From the NCBI GenBank assembly GCA_032209605.1, contig JASFXZ010000146.1:36086-100085 (forward strand): a stretch of DNA of 64,000 nt, given 5' to 3'. Of this stretch, positions 20,786 to 33,180 are shown piece by piece. The notes below the pieces were generated by a model that was not told the DNA's origin, did not search any database, and saw only the letters and a program-made list of their open reading frames with translations. The position numbers and the translations under genes were made by a program. Origin of the DNA: Mactromeris polynyma. Taxonomy: Eukaryota > Mollusca > Bivalvia > Venerida > Mactridae. Positions within the stretch are counted from its first letter, which is position 1, and each line of letters starts with the position of its first letter.

Positions 20786-22296
20786 TGTGACACAATATTT
20801 GAGGACAATCATCCAATGAACAAATCTACAAAATGTGATTCAAATTGTCCCAAGTGGTTTTGGAAATGTAAACGTTTACGACAATGCTTGTCACAGTGGG
20901 CAACAGATGGTAAGTGATGGCAATAGGTAACTTGGTTCAGGTGAGCAAAAAACATGGAATTCAGCTTACACTTCTGTAAGCGTACACTTAAATATTCAAG
21001 CAGATTTGTCTGAAAAGTGTTACTAAATCGATATTCTACTAATAAGGGACATGTGCATTGATACAGAAACAACATATACTTACATGTGCACTATAATACT
21101 TAATTCAACAAAAACTTTGTTCCATTTCTTACATATACACATATATGTATAATTGCATATGCAGTGTTAAACAGAGAAATGAAGCCTTAATGAGGTTCAT
21201 ATTAATGTGAAGAACATTACTGAGATATTGCAATATACATATATAATAATATTTCAATTGGGATAGTGATGTGTCGAAAGTATTCATAATTTATCTGTCG
21301 GGGGGGGGGGGGGGGGGGGGGTCATTTCGAATGAGTTAAATAATTAAAAAATATCAAAGTGAAACAAACAGCTATAAAACACCGGAAGACTGAGACAAGA
21401 CATGAATATTGCAAAAGCACATTAACACATTAATCCTAAGACTAGATATCTTACAAACTATCTATATTGTAAGAACAGTATCAAAGACAAGTAAAGTCAA
21501 CTATCAAAACAGAGTACAACATATTCAAGTAAGAGGCCCAAGCAAATATTAAATCAAAATAAGGGAGGGCTTTGTTTTTTTTAACTTGAGTGCTGACTGT
21601 TTTTTTTGCATGTGGTATTTTGTCATATTTAACTTTTGCCATACAGTAAAAAGGCTTATGCACAAATTTTATAAATAGTGTCCCTCAAGTACATTTCATT
21701 GCACTAACAAGCTGATTTTATACATTTAAGATTAAAGGGCTGTTCCAGAAAATACTGCGCCGCAGTGGCACTCCACAGGATGCAATATATTACACCCATT
21801 ACCTACAGAAAGAAATTTACTGCTAATGGTAAATTTCAATTTTTAAAGCCACCAATGAAGAAAATAATACAGTGGCGTGTTAGAGGTTGTTGAGGGGAGT
21901 TTTTTTTCTCTCTCTCTGAAACAGTCGTAAAGCAACAATAAAATCCACATTTTTTGTTTCCAGTGTTCCCTCTGCCATTCGCCAATAACATCAAATGTGA
22001 AAAAAACAATAATTTGGCAACAGTTTTTCAATTTTGGCAACAAAATTATTCCAAAAGAATACATACTTTTAATAATTTTTCATGCTTTTTATCAAAATTG
22101 GCGTGTACTTGGAATATGCCGGAGGGAATCATGTTTTCAAATTAAAAAAAATAGCATCTTCAATACCGGGATATGAATAAATACCGAATGATATCAGAAA
22201 TGGAAGTATCTAGTTTTTCGCATAAGTTTGATTGCAGTGTCAGTTGTTCCGAATAGATAAGGCTTCACTTTCCTTGTAAGTGCAGGTGCCACTTAT
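20786..22296. other. No recognised gene
   Basis: AT-rich. Apart from the G-run at 21300-21321 nothing stands out. Frames at 20809-21075, 21481-21663 and 21843-22145 show no family signature. Confidence 0.4.
21300..21321 (+). repeat. Uninterrupted run of 22 G
   Basis: A homopolymer in an otherwise AT-rich region. It has G-quadruplex potential, and the true length may be uncertain because such runs are error-prone. Confidence 0.9.
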
Positions 22297-22485
22297 TTAA
22301 GGTTTACACAAGGCAACAATATGAAGCTCTAAATGTTCATCTTGCATATCTGGGAACATCTGCTTCACCATTCCTACAGGTACCGCAACTACTTTGTCAT
22401 CTATTGTTAAGAAGGAGAACTCATCTTCTTCCTTACAAACACTATCCACCTCATCAATAACTTCTTCTACTGGAAATTCTGTTTT
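22297..22485 (-). CDS. Candidate terminal exon of an unrecognised gene
   Basis: On the minus strand an acceptor TATTTTAACAG (just above 22485) is followed by a 62-codon frame ending in TAA at 22297-22299. The peptide is acidic and protein-like in composition (FPVEEVIDEVDSVCKEEDE, then VVAVPVGMVKQMFPDM and LELHIVALC), with third-position variety and no repeats. I do not recognise the family. Another candidate exon lies just upstream at 22569-22737 and a promoter-like segment at 24192-24290, all in the same orientation, so one gene is possible; the splice chain between them is not demonstrated. Confidence 0.42.
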   Translation of the reverse strand, partial: KTEFPVEEVIDEVDSVCKEEDEFSFLTIDDKVVAVPVGMVKQMFPDMQDEHLELHIVALCKP

Positions 22486-22568
22486 CTGTTAAAATACAAT
22501 AGTATAGGTATATTGTGGGGGTATAAATGAAACATATCTAAGAAATATCTGAACAAATTTTGCTATAT

Positions 22569-22737
22569 TTAGGTGTTGAACCTTTCGCCTAGTGTTAAAG
22601 CTCTTTCTGATGGAGTGTGAGGATGAGTGACCGACTCATGTTTATGATAAAAATTTTTTATTACTTTGATCTTGCTGCCGCATATCGTCACTTTGACGGT
22701 TTGTCGTTCTTTAATTGTGTATTTCTTTACTTTTCTG
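22569..22737 (-). CDS. Candidate exon of the same unrecognised gene
   Basis: On the minus strand the acceptor CATTGTTACAG precedes a frame rich in Lys and Val (VKKYTIKERQTVKVTICG, then KNFYHKHES) that reaches a stop at 22569. No consensus donor (GTRAG) is seen before the stop. It is therefore either an alternative terminal exon or its donor is non-standard, and its link to 22297-22485 is unproven. Confidence 0.33.
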
Positions 22738-24191
22738 CTGTAACAATGGATTAAGTTTATTATAACCATGACATATTAATGTCTCCATGTAAAATTTAAT
22801 GGTATTAAAAAGCATTAGCCAATAACAATATATTTCAAAAGAATCAGTTGACAGCTGCTACAATTATTAAACTAAAACTATCTGAATGGACAAAAATGCC
22901 CTTTTTGATGATATTAATACTGTACTACAGTATATGCAGAATTTTTTATTTTAGCTTAAGTTACAGGCGACAGGATTGCAATAATTTGAACTTGCTATTT
23001 AAATTTGTATAGCAGAATATCAATGTATCATTTCCTATAATTGCAATAATTAACCTCACAATTTGTCTGTTGTTCAAGACACAACACAAATCAGGGTTCC
23101 CACTCTTCCCAGAAAAAAATCAAGGACTCTTCAAAGGGTATTTTCACAAAATTCAAGGACCAAAACAGCATTTGTACTGTTATTTTATTCATTCAACATG
23201 TCTTTCAAATTAACTTTTTCCACGAACATTTAAGTATTAAACTTCACATTATGAACTTATATACAGGGAAATGTTACACTCACTTCAACGCGAGTTTTCC
23301 AAAGCTTTCAAATTCATCATTTATCTGTTTAAAGTGAGTTTATTATACAGTAGGAGAACCATGTGACATAACATGACTAAGGTCTTGGATGTTGTTGAAA
23401 GGGAAACTTCATTTCTGTAGGTATTTATAACACTGTCTGTTATGACGAGTCTCCAGGTTGAAAGGTTTCATTCACACATGTGCACCATAAGGCCACCTAA
23501 CATTTGTTTGTTGCATCTTCAAAATATATTGTCTTTATTTTGACATTCTCAGTACCTCACATACAGCTTCTTCCTGCAATTTAGCCTTTCCAATGGATAA
23601 TAATGAATTTTGCCTTTTATCTCAAATAATGTTTTAAAACAGCCATTCATTTGCTGATCGTGTATCTGAAGACATCAATTTGAAGATGTCATCAGACAAT
23701 TATCTTAATTTAGATTCTCCATCTATCATTGGCAGTGTTTTCCGTGGACTTTTAAAATTGAAGGTCATTTCAATTTCATATCCGAGGGCCATTTCCAAAT
23801 ATTGGAGGTCATACGGGAATATGCTAAATCGAGTCGACGCTTATGTACTTAATCTATGACACATTCAGTCTGCATGTAATAATGAAAGTGAAAGTTGAAA
23901 CTGAAAGTACATTTTCGGAAAATCGCTGTAAGGTTAGAACATGTGATCGGTGTATTTAATATAACCTGCGAGTTTAAACGTTTACATGTTAATTATCACG
24001 CATGTTTGAACAATACATGACTTATTTATGAGGGAAAATACTGCAAAATATTAAACAGAGCACAGAGACGAAAAATGTAGGTCAACCACGCGATGGGTCA
24101 ACCACAATGTTGAAACGATAAAATTCAACAACTATACAGTTGAAAAGATTAGTAAATGACATAAATCATAATATACAACAAAATCACATAC
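22738..24191. other. Putative intron; repeat-like segments
   Basis: No exon is securely seen. The stretch starting GGGTTCCCACTCTTCCC at about 23094 and the 23735-23800 segment look like parts of dispersed repeats, judged by style only. Confidence 0.3.
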
Positions 24192-24290
24192 CTTAATTTA
24201 GCTTTTGTAGCCTACAACAGCAATAATGACGTTACAACGCACACTCGTTCGTTTCTCGACATAGATTCACGCCGGCCTGCGCATGCGCAC
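24192..24290 (-). promoter_or_regulatory. NRF1-type promoter and non-coding first-exon candidate
   Basis: TGCGCATGCGCA (24278-24289) is a perfect palindromic NRF1 consensus. About 50 bp into the minus-strand transcript is a CRE-like GTAACGTCA, and further on a good donor AAG|GTATGT at the 24192/24191 junction. A 16-codon upstream ORF (MSRNERVCVVTS...) lies between. This fits the 5' end of a minus-strand gene such as the one proposed at 22.3-22.7 kb. Confidence 0.45.
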
Positions 24291-24393
24291 AATAGGCTCT
24301 GTTCGATTTTTTCCCACTTTTTTCTAAACCGAGTCCATTGCACAACGAGGCTAACATAATTCAATATGCCCGGCGTTGACACGCCGTGCAAAT

Positions 24394-24630
24394 AAGGATG
24401 CACATGACACAATAAGTTGTCTACATGATATAATAAAGGATGCACATAGCACAATAAGTTATCTACATGATATAATAAAGGATGCACATAACACAATAAG
24501 TTGACTACATGATATAAAGATGTATCTACATGATATAATAAAGGATGCACATAGCACAATAAGTTGACTACATGATATAAAGTTGTATTTCCATGATATA
24601 ATAAAGTATGCACATAACATAATAAAATAA
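24394..24630. repeat. 42-bp minisatellite, about 5 degenerate copies
   Basis: AAGGATGCACAT...CACAATAAGTTG.CTACATGATATAAT recurs at 24394, 24436 and 24478, then with shorter spacer variants to about 24630. Confidence 0.88.
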
Positions 24631-24663
24631 AGTCATGTTTGTTGAACACGAAAAATCAGTCAA

Positions 24664-24735
24664 TGGCGCTACCGGAAATCGAACCCGGGTCTACGGATTG
24701 CCGGTCCGTTATGCTAACCACTACCCCACAGCGAC
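24664..24735 (-). tRNA. tRNA-Ala(GGC)-like sequence, probably tRNA-derived SINE head
   Basis: The minus strand folds as a 72-nt cloverleaf. The acceptor pairs with one mismatch, the D arm contains TAGTGGTTAGC, and the anticodon stem ACGGA/TCCGT encloses CCGGCAA, giving GGC. The T arm CCGGG/TCCGG follows, and the discriminator is A. Position 33 is C instead of the near-universal U. The four copies in the window share the same non-tRNA 3' tail starting CATTGACYGATTTTTC, which points to a mobile family rather than a dedicated tRNA gene. Confidence 0.6.
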
Positions 24736-24865
24736 GTGTAAATTTAAGTTGATTAAGGTAAACTACACTTTGGACGAAGTTCGGGGCATTTTTTTACATC
24801 CGCCACACAACACTTAACACCAGCTGTAGTAATATTGAATTTGTGGAACACGAACAATCAGTCAA

Positions 24866-24928
24866 TGGCGCTACCGGGATTCGAACCCGGGTCTACGGAT
24901 TGCCGGTCCGTTATGCTAACCACTACAC
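24866..24928 (-). tRNA. Second tRNA-Ala-like copy, 5' acceptor lost
   Basis: Same T arm (with an intact B box GGTTCGAATCC), anticodon arm and D arm as the copy 200 bp away, same orientation and same 3' tail. The 5' acceptor strand is replaced by unrelated sequence, so it cannot mature as a tRNA. Confidence 0.6.
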
Positions 24929-25640
24929 TCTACATGACATATCAATGTTTTACGGTTATAGGTATTCAGTTGATTGTATTGTTAAATATATTTAATAAAT
25001 GTGATGGGATACCAGCTTTGCAAACTGTTACAAAATAAATATAAAACAAACGTGAAATCATAACAATAATCGCAAGTGGTTAACCATAAATGCTTCTTAG
25101 CATTATTGAATATTGTATTTCTAAGTCTTACTGCGTCACTATAGACGGTGTAAAATCTTTGAATTTTAGCAAAATATGCAAGGCAGATGTTCAAATATAT
25201 CATTTTTGCAGGATTTAAGCATGAATTGCAATATTTGTATATTTACATGTATCTTTTTATCAAGTTATTACTTATTTCTAAGAGTCTTAAATGTTTCCAA
25301 TCACTTTAAATGCGAGAGATTAATGCGGAGTTTACCATTTTGAACGAATAAACCACATTACTTATAGACATTTCAAATAATTGTAATATTAATACCTTCC
25401 TCATTAGTTTTAATACAGTCCTTCTATATACACTGTATCACAAAAACGTTACATCAAAATAACCACACCTTATACTAAATGTTGTAAATCTCTTCTATTT
25501 ATCTTTCGATGTCTTCTGTGTGCCAGGATAGAAGTGTTGTGTGAAACTGCAAGAGCAAGTCTGAATCGTTTGGAAACCCGAGAAAATTATTTTGGTGTGT
25601 TGAGCTTGTAATCAATACATATACTCGCACTTTGCAAACA
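24929..25640. other. No recognised gene
   Basis: AT-rich sequence leading into the 52-bp array. Confidence 0.4.
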
Positions 25641-26895
25641 CTACACGATTCCACAACTCTTACAGCACCGCGTGTGTTTGTATAAAATGACAAACCAGGA
25701 CTTCACAACTCTAACAACACCGCGTGTGTTTGTATAACATGACAAACCAGGACTCCACAACTCTTACAACACCGCGTGTGTTTGTATAACATGACAAACC
25801 AGGACTCCACAACTCTAACAACACCGCGTGTGTTTGAATAAAATGACAAACCAGGAATACACAACTCTAACAACACCGCGTGTGTTTGTATAACATGACA
25901 AACCAGGACTCCACAACTCTTACAACACCGCGTGTGTTTGTATAAAATGACAAACCAGGACTCCACAACTCTTACAACACCGCGTGTGTTTGTATAAAAT
26001 GACAAACCAGGACTCCACAACCCTTACAACACCGCGTGTGTTTGTATAACATCACAAACCAGGACTCCACAACTCTTACAACACCGCGTGTGTTTGTATA
26101 ACATGACAAACCAGGACTCCACAACTCTTACAACACCGCGTGTGTTTGTATAAAATGGCAAACCAGGACTCCACAACCCTTACAACACCGCGTGTGTTTG
26201 TATAACATGACAAACCAGGACTCCACAACTCTTACAACACCGCGTGTGTTTGTATAACATGACTAACCAGGACTCCACAACTCTTACAACACCGCGTGTG
26301 TTTGTATAACATGACAAACCAGGACTCCACAACTCTTACAACACCGCGTGTGTTTGTATAACATGACAAACCAGGACTCCACAACTCTAACAACACCGCG
26401 TGTGTTTGTATAAAATGGCAAACCAGGACTCCACAACTCTTAAAACACCGCGTGTGTTTGTATAAAATGGCAAACCAGGACTCCACAACTCTTACAACAC
26501 CGCGTGTGTTTGTATAAAATGGCAAACCAGGACTCCACAACTCTTACAACACCGCGTGTGTTTGTATAACATGACAAACCAGGACTCCACAACTCTTACA
26601 ACACCGCGTGTGTTTGTATAACATGACAAACCAGGACTCCACAACCCTTACAGCACCGCGTGTGTTTGTATAAAATGACAAACCAGGACTCCACAACTCT
26701 TACAACACCGCGTGTGTTTGTATAACATGACAAACCAGGACTCCACAACTCTTACAACACCGCGTGTGTTTGTATAACATGACAAACCAGGACTCCACAA
26801 CTCTAACAACACCGCGTGTGTTTGTATAAAATGACAAACCAGGACTCCACAACTAACAACAGCGCGTGTGTTTGTATAAAATGACAAACCAGGAG
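25641..26895. repeat. 52-bp minisatellite, about 24 copies
   Basis: CACCGCGTGTGTTTGTATAA recurs every 52 bp. Variants are few (AACATG/AAAATG, CTTACAAC/CTAACAAC, GACAAAC/GGCAAAC) and are shuffled along the array, as expected from unequal exchange or gene conversion. The unit is not a multiple of three; minus frames of about 100 codons across it are artefacts. Confidence 0.96.
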
Positions 26896-27740
26896 TATTT
26901 ATACCGTACTTCTCATTGATCGTTATCACTTGATTCGTAAATCAAGTATATATATTTAACCTTGCTTAATTCAACATTGTAAATTATACAACATATCGTG
27001 TTCATACATTTATTTTGTACGATTAAACTTGTTGACATTACAATTCGTGTTTATTGTTTTAAGCATTGTTATTTTCCTAGCTAGATTTTATCCTGATCCT
27101 GACAAGCGTTGTTAACCACACCAACCGATAATTGAATTTATTAATGTCTATCGTGCGAGTGTTATGTCGAGATTCTCGTATTGATCATTTTCACTTGTCG
27201 CTGCTAACCATACGGTTGCAGCCAGTCATTGTAAAGGTCGTAGTTTTCACGCGCGAGCTCTACAAGGGGAAGCCTATGGCGTCTTCTGTGCCGCTGTCGA
27301 TGCCTCCATTGCTGCTGAATCAGTTATTTCAATTTTAAATAACATTAAAACATAACAAAATATACTATCATTTTTCTTCAACTTGTTTTTTTAATTATGA
27401 TATTAAATTTCTAGCTAGAATTCTATTATTTATGCAGCTCTCGCACTGGGTGGTGAGGGTTAGGGGATGTATATTACACGGTTGTCTAAATATTGTTTTA
27501 TATTACATGTGATATAAGCGATTCTACCAGCGATCAGAGCCCGATTCCATGGACGTTGTTCCAATCTGAAAATCCAATCTGATGATCGTTTAGACGGGAT
27601 ATTACCAATGCAAATCCAAAACACAAACAAAACGTACGGGTGTAATCAGCATGTCTTGTAAATTTTTGAAATTTCAATTATTGTTGCAATGTTTTTAAGA
27701 CTGATCGGGCACAGGGTCGTATCTTGCATCTACTATCTTC
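26896..27740. other. Spacer between two large arrays
   Basis: No gene is recognised. The plus frame at 27132-27338 has no motif. Confidence 0.4.
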
Positions 27741-30700
27741 GCCCAGCGGACGACGCAAGTCAGACAACAGAAACTGGGGTCTTAAACTTACATACACTAC
27801 ATTTGTCGAGAGGACGACGTTTGTCAAATAACAGAAACTGGGGTCTTAAACTTACATCCACTACCTTTGTCGAGAGGACGACGTTTGTCAAACAACAGAA
27901 ACTGGGGTCTTAAACTTACATACACTACCTTTGTCGAGAGGACGACGTTTGTCAAACAACAGAAACTGGGGTCTTAAACTTACATACACTACCTTTGTCG
28001 AGAGGACGACGTTTGTCAAACAACAGAAACTGGGGTCTTAAACTTACATACACTACCTTTGTCGAGAGGACGACGTTTGTCAAACAACAGAAACTGGGGT
28101 CTTAAACTTACATACACTACCTTTGTCGAGAGGACGACGTTTGTCAAACAACAGAAACTGGGGTCTTAAACTTACATACACTACCTTTGTCGAGCGGACG
28201 ACGTTTGTCAAACAACAGAAACTGGGGTCTTAAACTTACATACACTGCCATTGTCGAGCGGACGACGTTTGTCAAACAACAGAAACTGGGGTCTTAAACT
28301 TACACCCACTGCCTTTGTCGAGAGGACGACGTTTGTCAGATAACAGAAACTGGGGTCTTAAACTTACATACACTACCTTTGTCGAGAGGACGACGTTTGT
28401 CAGACAACAGAAACTGGGGTCTTAAACTTACATCCACTGCCTTTGTCGAGAGGACGACGTTTGTCAGATAACAGAAACTGGGGTCTTAAACTTACATCCA
28501 CTACCTTTGTCAAGCGGACGACGTTTGTCAGATAACAGAAACTGGGGTCTTAAACTTACATACATTACATTTGTCGAGCGGACGACGTTCGTCAGAAAAC
28601 TGGGGGTCTTAAACTTAAATACACTGCCTTTGTCGAGAGGACAACGTTTGTCAGACAACTGGGGGTCTTAAACTTACATACACTGCCTTTGTCGAGAGGA
28701 CGACGTTTGTCAGATAACAGAAACTGGGGTCTTAACCTTACATACACTACCTTTGTCGAGAGGACAACGTTTGTCAGACAACAGAAAATGCGGTCTTAAA
28801 CTTACATCCACTGCCTTTGTCGAGAGGACGACGTTTGTTAGATAACAGAAACTGGGATCTTAAACTTACATACACTACCTTTGTCGAGAGGACGACGTTT
28901 GTCAGACAACAGAAACTGGGGTCTTAAACTTACATACACTACCTTTGTCGAGAGGACGACGTTTGTCAGACAACAGAAACTGGGATCTTAAACTTACATA
29001 CACTACCTTTGTCGAGAGGACGACGTTTGTCAGACAACAGAAACTGGGATCTTAAACTTACATACACTACCTTTGTCGAGAGGACGACGTTTGTCAAACA
29101 ACAGAAACTGGGATCTTAAACTTACATACACTACCTTTGTCGAGAGGACGACGTTTGTCAGACAACAGAAACTGGGATCTTAAACTTACATACACTACCT
29201 TTGTCGAGAGGACGACGTTTGTCAGACAACAGAAACTGGGGTCTTAAACTTACATCCACTACCTTTGTCGAACGGACGACGTTTGTCAAACAACAGAAAA
29301 TGCGGTCTTAAACTTACACCCACTACCTTTGTCGAGAGGACGACGTTTGTCAAACAACAGAAACTGGGGTCTTAAACTTACACCCACTGCCTTTGTCGAG
29401 AGGACGACGTTTGTCAGATAACAGAAACTGGGGTCTTAAACTTACATACACTACATTTGTCGAGAGGACGACGTTTGTCAAATAACAGAAACTGGGGTCT
29501 TAAACTTACATCCACTACCTTTGTCGAGAGGACGACGTTTGTCAAACAACAGAAACTGGGGTCTTAAACTTACATACACTACCTTTGTCGAGAGGACGAC
29601 GTTTGTCAAATAACAGAAACTGGGGTCTTAAACTTACATACACTGCCTTTGTCGAGCGGACGACGTTTGTCAAACAACAGAAACTGGGGTCTTAAACTTA
29701 CATACACTAACTTTGTCGAGAGGACGACGTTTGTCAAACAACAGAAACTGGGGTCTTAAACTTACATACACTACATTTGTCGAGAGGACGACGTTTGTCA
29801 AATAACAGAAACTGGGGTCTTAAACTTACATCCACTACCTTTGTCGAGAGGACGACGTTTGTCAAACAACAGAAACTGGGGTCTTAAACTTACATACACT
29901 ACCTTTGTCGAGAGGACGACGTTTGTCAAACAACAGAAACTGGGGTCTTAAACTTACATACACTGCCTTTGTCGAGCGGACGACGTTTGTCAAACAACAG
30001 AAACTGGGGTCTTAAACTTACATACACTACCTTTGTCGAGAGGACGACGTTTGTCAAACAACAGAAACTGGGGTCTTAAACTTACATACACTACCTTTGT
30101 CGAGAGGACGACGTTTGTCAAACAACAGAAACTGGGGTCTTAAACTTACATACACTACCTTTGTCGAGAGGACGACGTTTGTCAAACAACAGAAACTGGG
30201 GTCTTAAACTTACATACACTACCTTTGTCGAGCGGACGACGTTTGTCAAACAACAGAAACTGGGGTCTTAAACTTACATACACTGCCATTGTCGAGCGGA
30301 CGACGTTTGTCAAACAACAGAAACTGGGGTCTTAAACTTACACCCACTGCCTTTGTCGAGAGGACGACGTTTGTCAGACAACAGAAACTGGGGTCTTAAA
30401 CTTACATCCACTGCCTTTGTCGAGGGGACGACGTTTGTCAGATAACAGAAACTGGGGTCTTAAACTTACATACACTACCTTTGTCGAGAGGACGACGTTT
30501 GTCAGACAACAGAAACTGGGGTCTTAAACTTACATCCACTGCCTTTGTCGAGAGGACGACGTTTGTCAGATAACAGAAACTGGGGTCTTAAACTTACATA
30601 CATTACATTTGTCGAGCGGACGACGTTCGTCAGAAAACTGGGGGTCTTAAACTTAAATACACTGCCTTTGTCGAGAGGACAACGTTTGTCAGACAACTGG

Positions 30701-32560
30701 GGGTCTTAAACTTACATACACTGCCTTTGTCGAGAGGACGACGTTTGTCAGGTAACAGAAACTGGGGTCTTAAACTTACATACACTACCTTTGTCGAGAG
30801 GACGACGTTTGTCAGACAACAGAAAATGCGGTCTTAAACTTACATCCACTGCCTTTGTCGAGAGGACGACGTTTGTTAGATAACAGAAACTGGGATCTTA
30901 AACTTACATACACTACCTTTGTCGAGAGGACGACGTTTGTCAGACAACAGAAACTGGGGTCTTAAACTTACATACACTACCTTTGTCGAGAGGACGACGT
31001 TTGTCAGACAACAGAAACTGGGATCTTAAACTTACATACACTACCTTTGTCGAGAGGACGACGTTTGTCAGACAACAGAAACTGGGATCTTAAACTTACA
31101 TACACTACCTTTGTCGAGAGGACGACGTTTGTCAAACAACAGAAACTGGGATCTTAAACTTACATACACTACCTTTGTCGAGAGGACGACGTTTGTCAGA
31201 CAACAGAAACTGGGATCTTAAACTTACATACACTACCTTTGTCGAGAGGACGACGTTTGTCGTCAAACAACAGAAACTGGGGTCTTAAACTTACATACAC
31301 TACCTTTGTCGAGAGGACGACGTTTGTCAAACAACAGAAACTGGGGTCTTAAACTTACATACACTACCTTTGTCGAGAGGACGACGTTTGTCAAACAACA
31401 GAAACTGGGGTCTTAAACTTACAAACACTATCTTTGTCGAGAGGACGACGTTTGTCAAACTACAGAAACTGGGGTCTTAAACTTACATGCACTACCTTTG
31501 TCGAGAGGACGACGTTTGTCAAACAACAGAAACTGGGGTCTTAAACTTACATACACTGCCTTTGTCGAGAGGACGACGTTTGTCAAACAATAGAAACTGG
31601 GGTCTTAAACTTACAAACACTACTTTTGTCGAGAGGACGACGTTTGTCAAACAACAGAAACTGGGGTCTTAAACTTACATACACTACCTTTGTCGAGAGG
31701 ACGACGTTTGTCAAACAACAGAAACTGGGGTCTTAAACTTACATACACTACCTTTGTAGAGAGGACGACGTTTGTCAGATAACAGAAACTGAGGTCTTAA
31801 ACTAACACCCACTACCTTTGTCGAGAGGACGACGTTTGTCAAACAACAGAAACTGGGATCTTAAACTTACATACACTACCTTTGTCGAGAGTACGACGTT
31901 TGTCAAACAACAGAAACTGGGATCTTAAACTTACACCCACTACCTTTGTCGAGAGGACGACGTTTGTCAGACAACAGAAACTGGGATCTTAAACTTACAT
32001 ACACTGCCTTTGTCGAGAGGACGACGTTTGTCAAACAACAGAAACTGGGATCTTAAACTTACATCCACTACCTTTGTCGAGAGGACGACGTTTGTCAAAC
32101 AACAGAAACTGGGATCTTAAACTTACATACACTGCCTTTGTCGAGAGGACGACGTTTGTCAAACAACAGAAACTGGGATCTTAAACTTACATACACTACC
32201 TTTGTCGAGCGGACGACGTTTGTCAAACAACAGAAACTGGGATCTTAAACTTACATACACTGCCTTTGTCGAGAGGACGACGTTTGTCAAACAACAGAAA
32301 CTGGGATCTTAAACTTACATACACTACCTTTGTCGAGAGGACGACGTTTGTCAGATAACAGAAACTGGGATCTTAAACTTACACCCACTACCTTTGTCGA
32401 GAGGACGACGTTTGTCAGATAACAGAAACTGGGATCTTAAACTTACATACACTACCTTTGTCGAGAGGACGACGTTTGTCAAACAACAAAAACTGGGATC
32501 TTAAACTTACATACACTACCTTTGCCCAGCGGACCACCTATGTCGGACTAAGCCAACTCA
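27741..32560. repeat. 64-bp minisatellite, about 75 copies, with 2,038-bp internal duplication
   Basis: The unit contains GAGAGGACGACGTTTGTCA and CAGAAACTGGGGTCTTAAAC and repeats every 64 bp for about 4.8 kb. Unusual units (one with GACGACGTTCGTCAG plus a deletion, one with ATTGTCGAGCGG) occur at 28248-28630 and again at 30286-30670, exactly 2,038 bp later, showing a block duplication of about 32 units. The first and last units both carry a divergent GCCCAGCGGAC, so the edges are the oldest, least homogenised units. Confidence 0.96.
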
Positions 32561-32938
32561 ACAACATTTTAATCGGTGTCTAGTCATGTATATGATTGTT
32601 GATCAAAATAAACGTGTACCTCTTCAATAGCTTTTGATCAGTTAGTTGTATTTTTATGGAAGATTGTACTTGATATATTACATCACGTCTGCAACATATT
32701 TGCATTATTCTAGCAGTATTAGTCAAATAAGGCACTGTTCGATACAGTCATTATTGCCACCACAGAGCGTTGCGACAACGACATCAATGTTGTGTAACCA
32801 GTGTCCCTCAGCTTGCACACCTAGGGGAAGCTCAATTGCTGTCCAGTTTATCATATATATCACTGTGATATATACAGTGATGGCTGTATGTCTTGAGGGC
32901 TGTCAGCTTTAACGGTATGTATACAATATGTACCTCTA

Positions 32939-33180
32939 ATGAATACGGTAAGGAGAACTATGTATACTAATGTTTTAAAAACGGACACGTTTACAAAAGA
33001 CATACGTCTAGCTTCACATAATGGAGAAATAGTTAATATTACAGCAGATGGACTTATGTAGAAATTATACCATTTAGACCGTACTCTGCATTTTTAAATG
33101 GGGATAGTTCAAGCGGCGTTGAATGTCTTATTGATAAAATTAATGCGGCGATTACACATTTACATGGATCAACAATATAA
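32939..33180 (+). pseudogene. Decayed coding-like segment, one frameshift, unknown family
   Basis: A 40-codon frame from ATG 32939 (...LKTDTFTKDIRLASHNGEIV...) stops at 33059-33061. The +1 frame then continues with protein-like sequence (VEIIPFRPYSAFLNGDSSSG, then CLIDKINAAITHLH) to a stop at 33178-33180. Composition changes from neighbouring AT-rich DNA and the two parts abut exactly, which suggests a single former reading frame. I do not recognise the protein. Confidence 0.38.

Noticed and set aside
24635..25038. Plus frames containing GATGNRTRVYGLPVRYANH / GFEPGSTDCRSVMLTT
   Set aside because: This peptide is the translation of the tRNA-like element on the other strand, a common false protein in databases.
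25499..26929. Minus frames across the 52-bp array, and a CRISPR-like impression from regular repeats
   Set aside because: Contiguous tandem units with no unique spacers, in a eukaryotic genome; frames are repeat artefacts.
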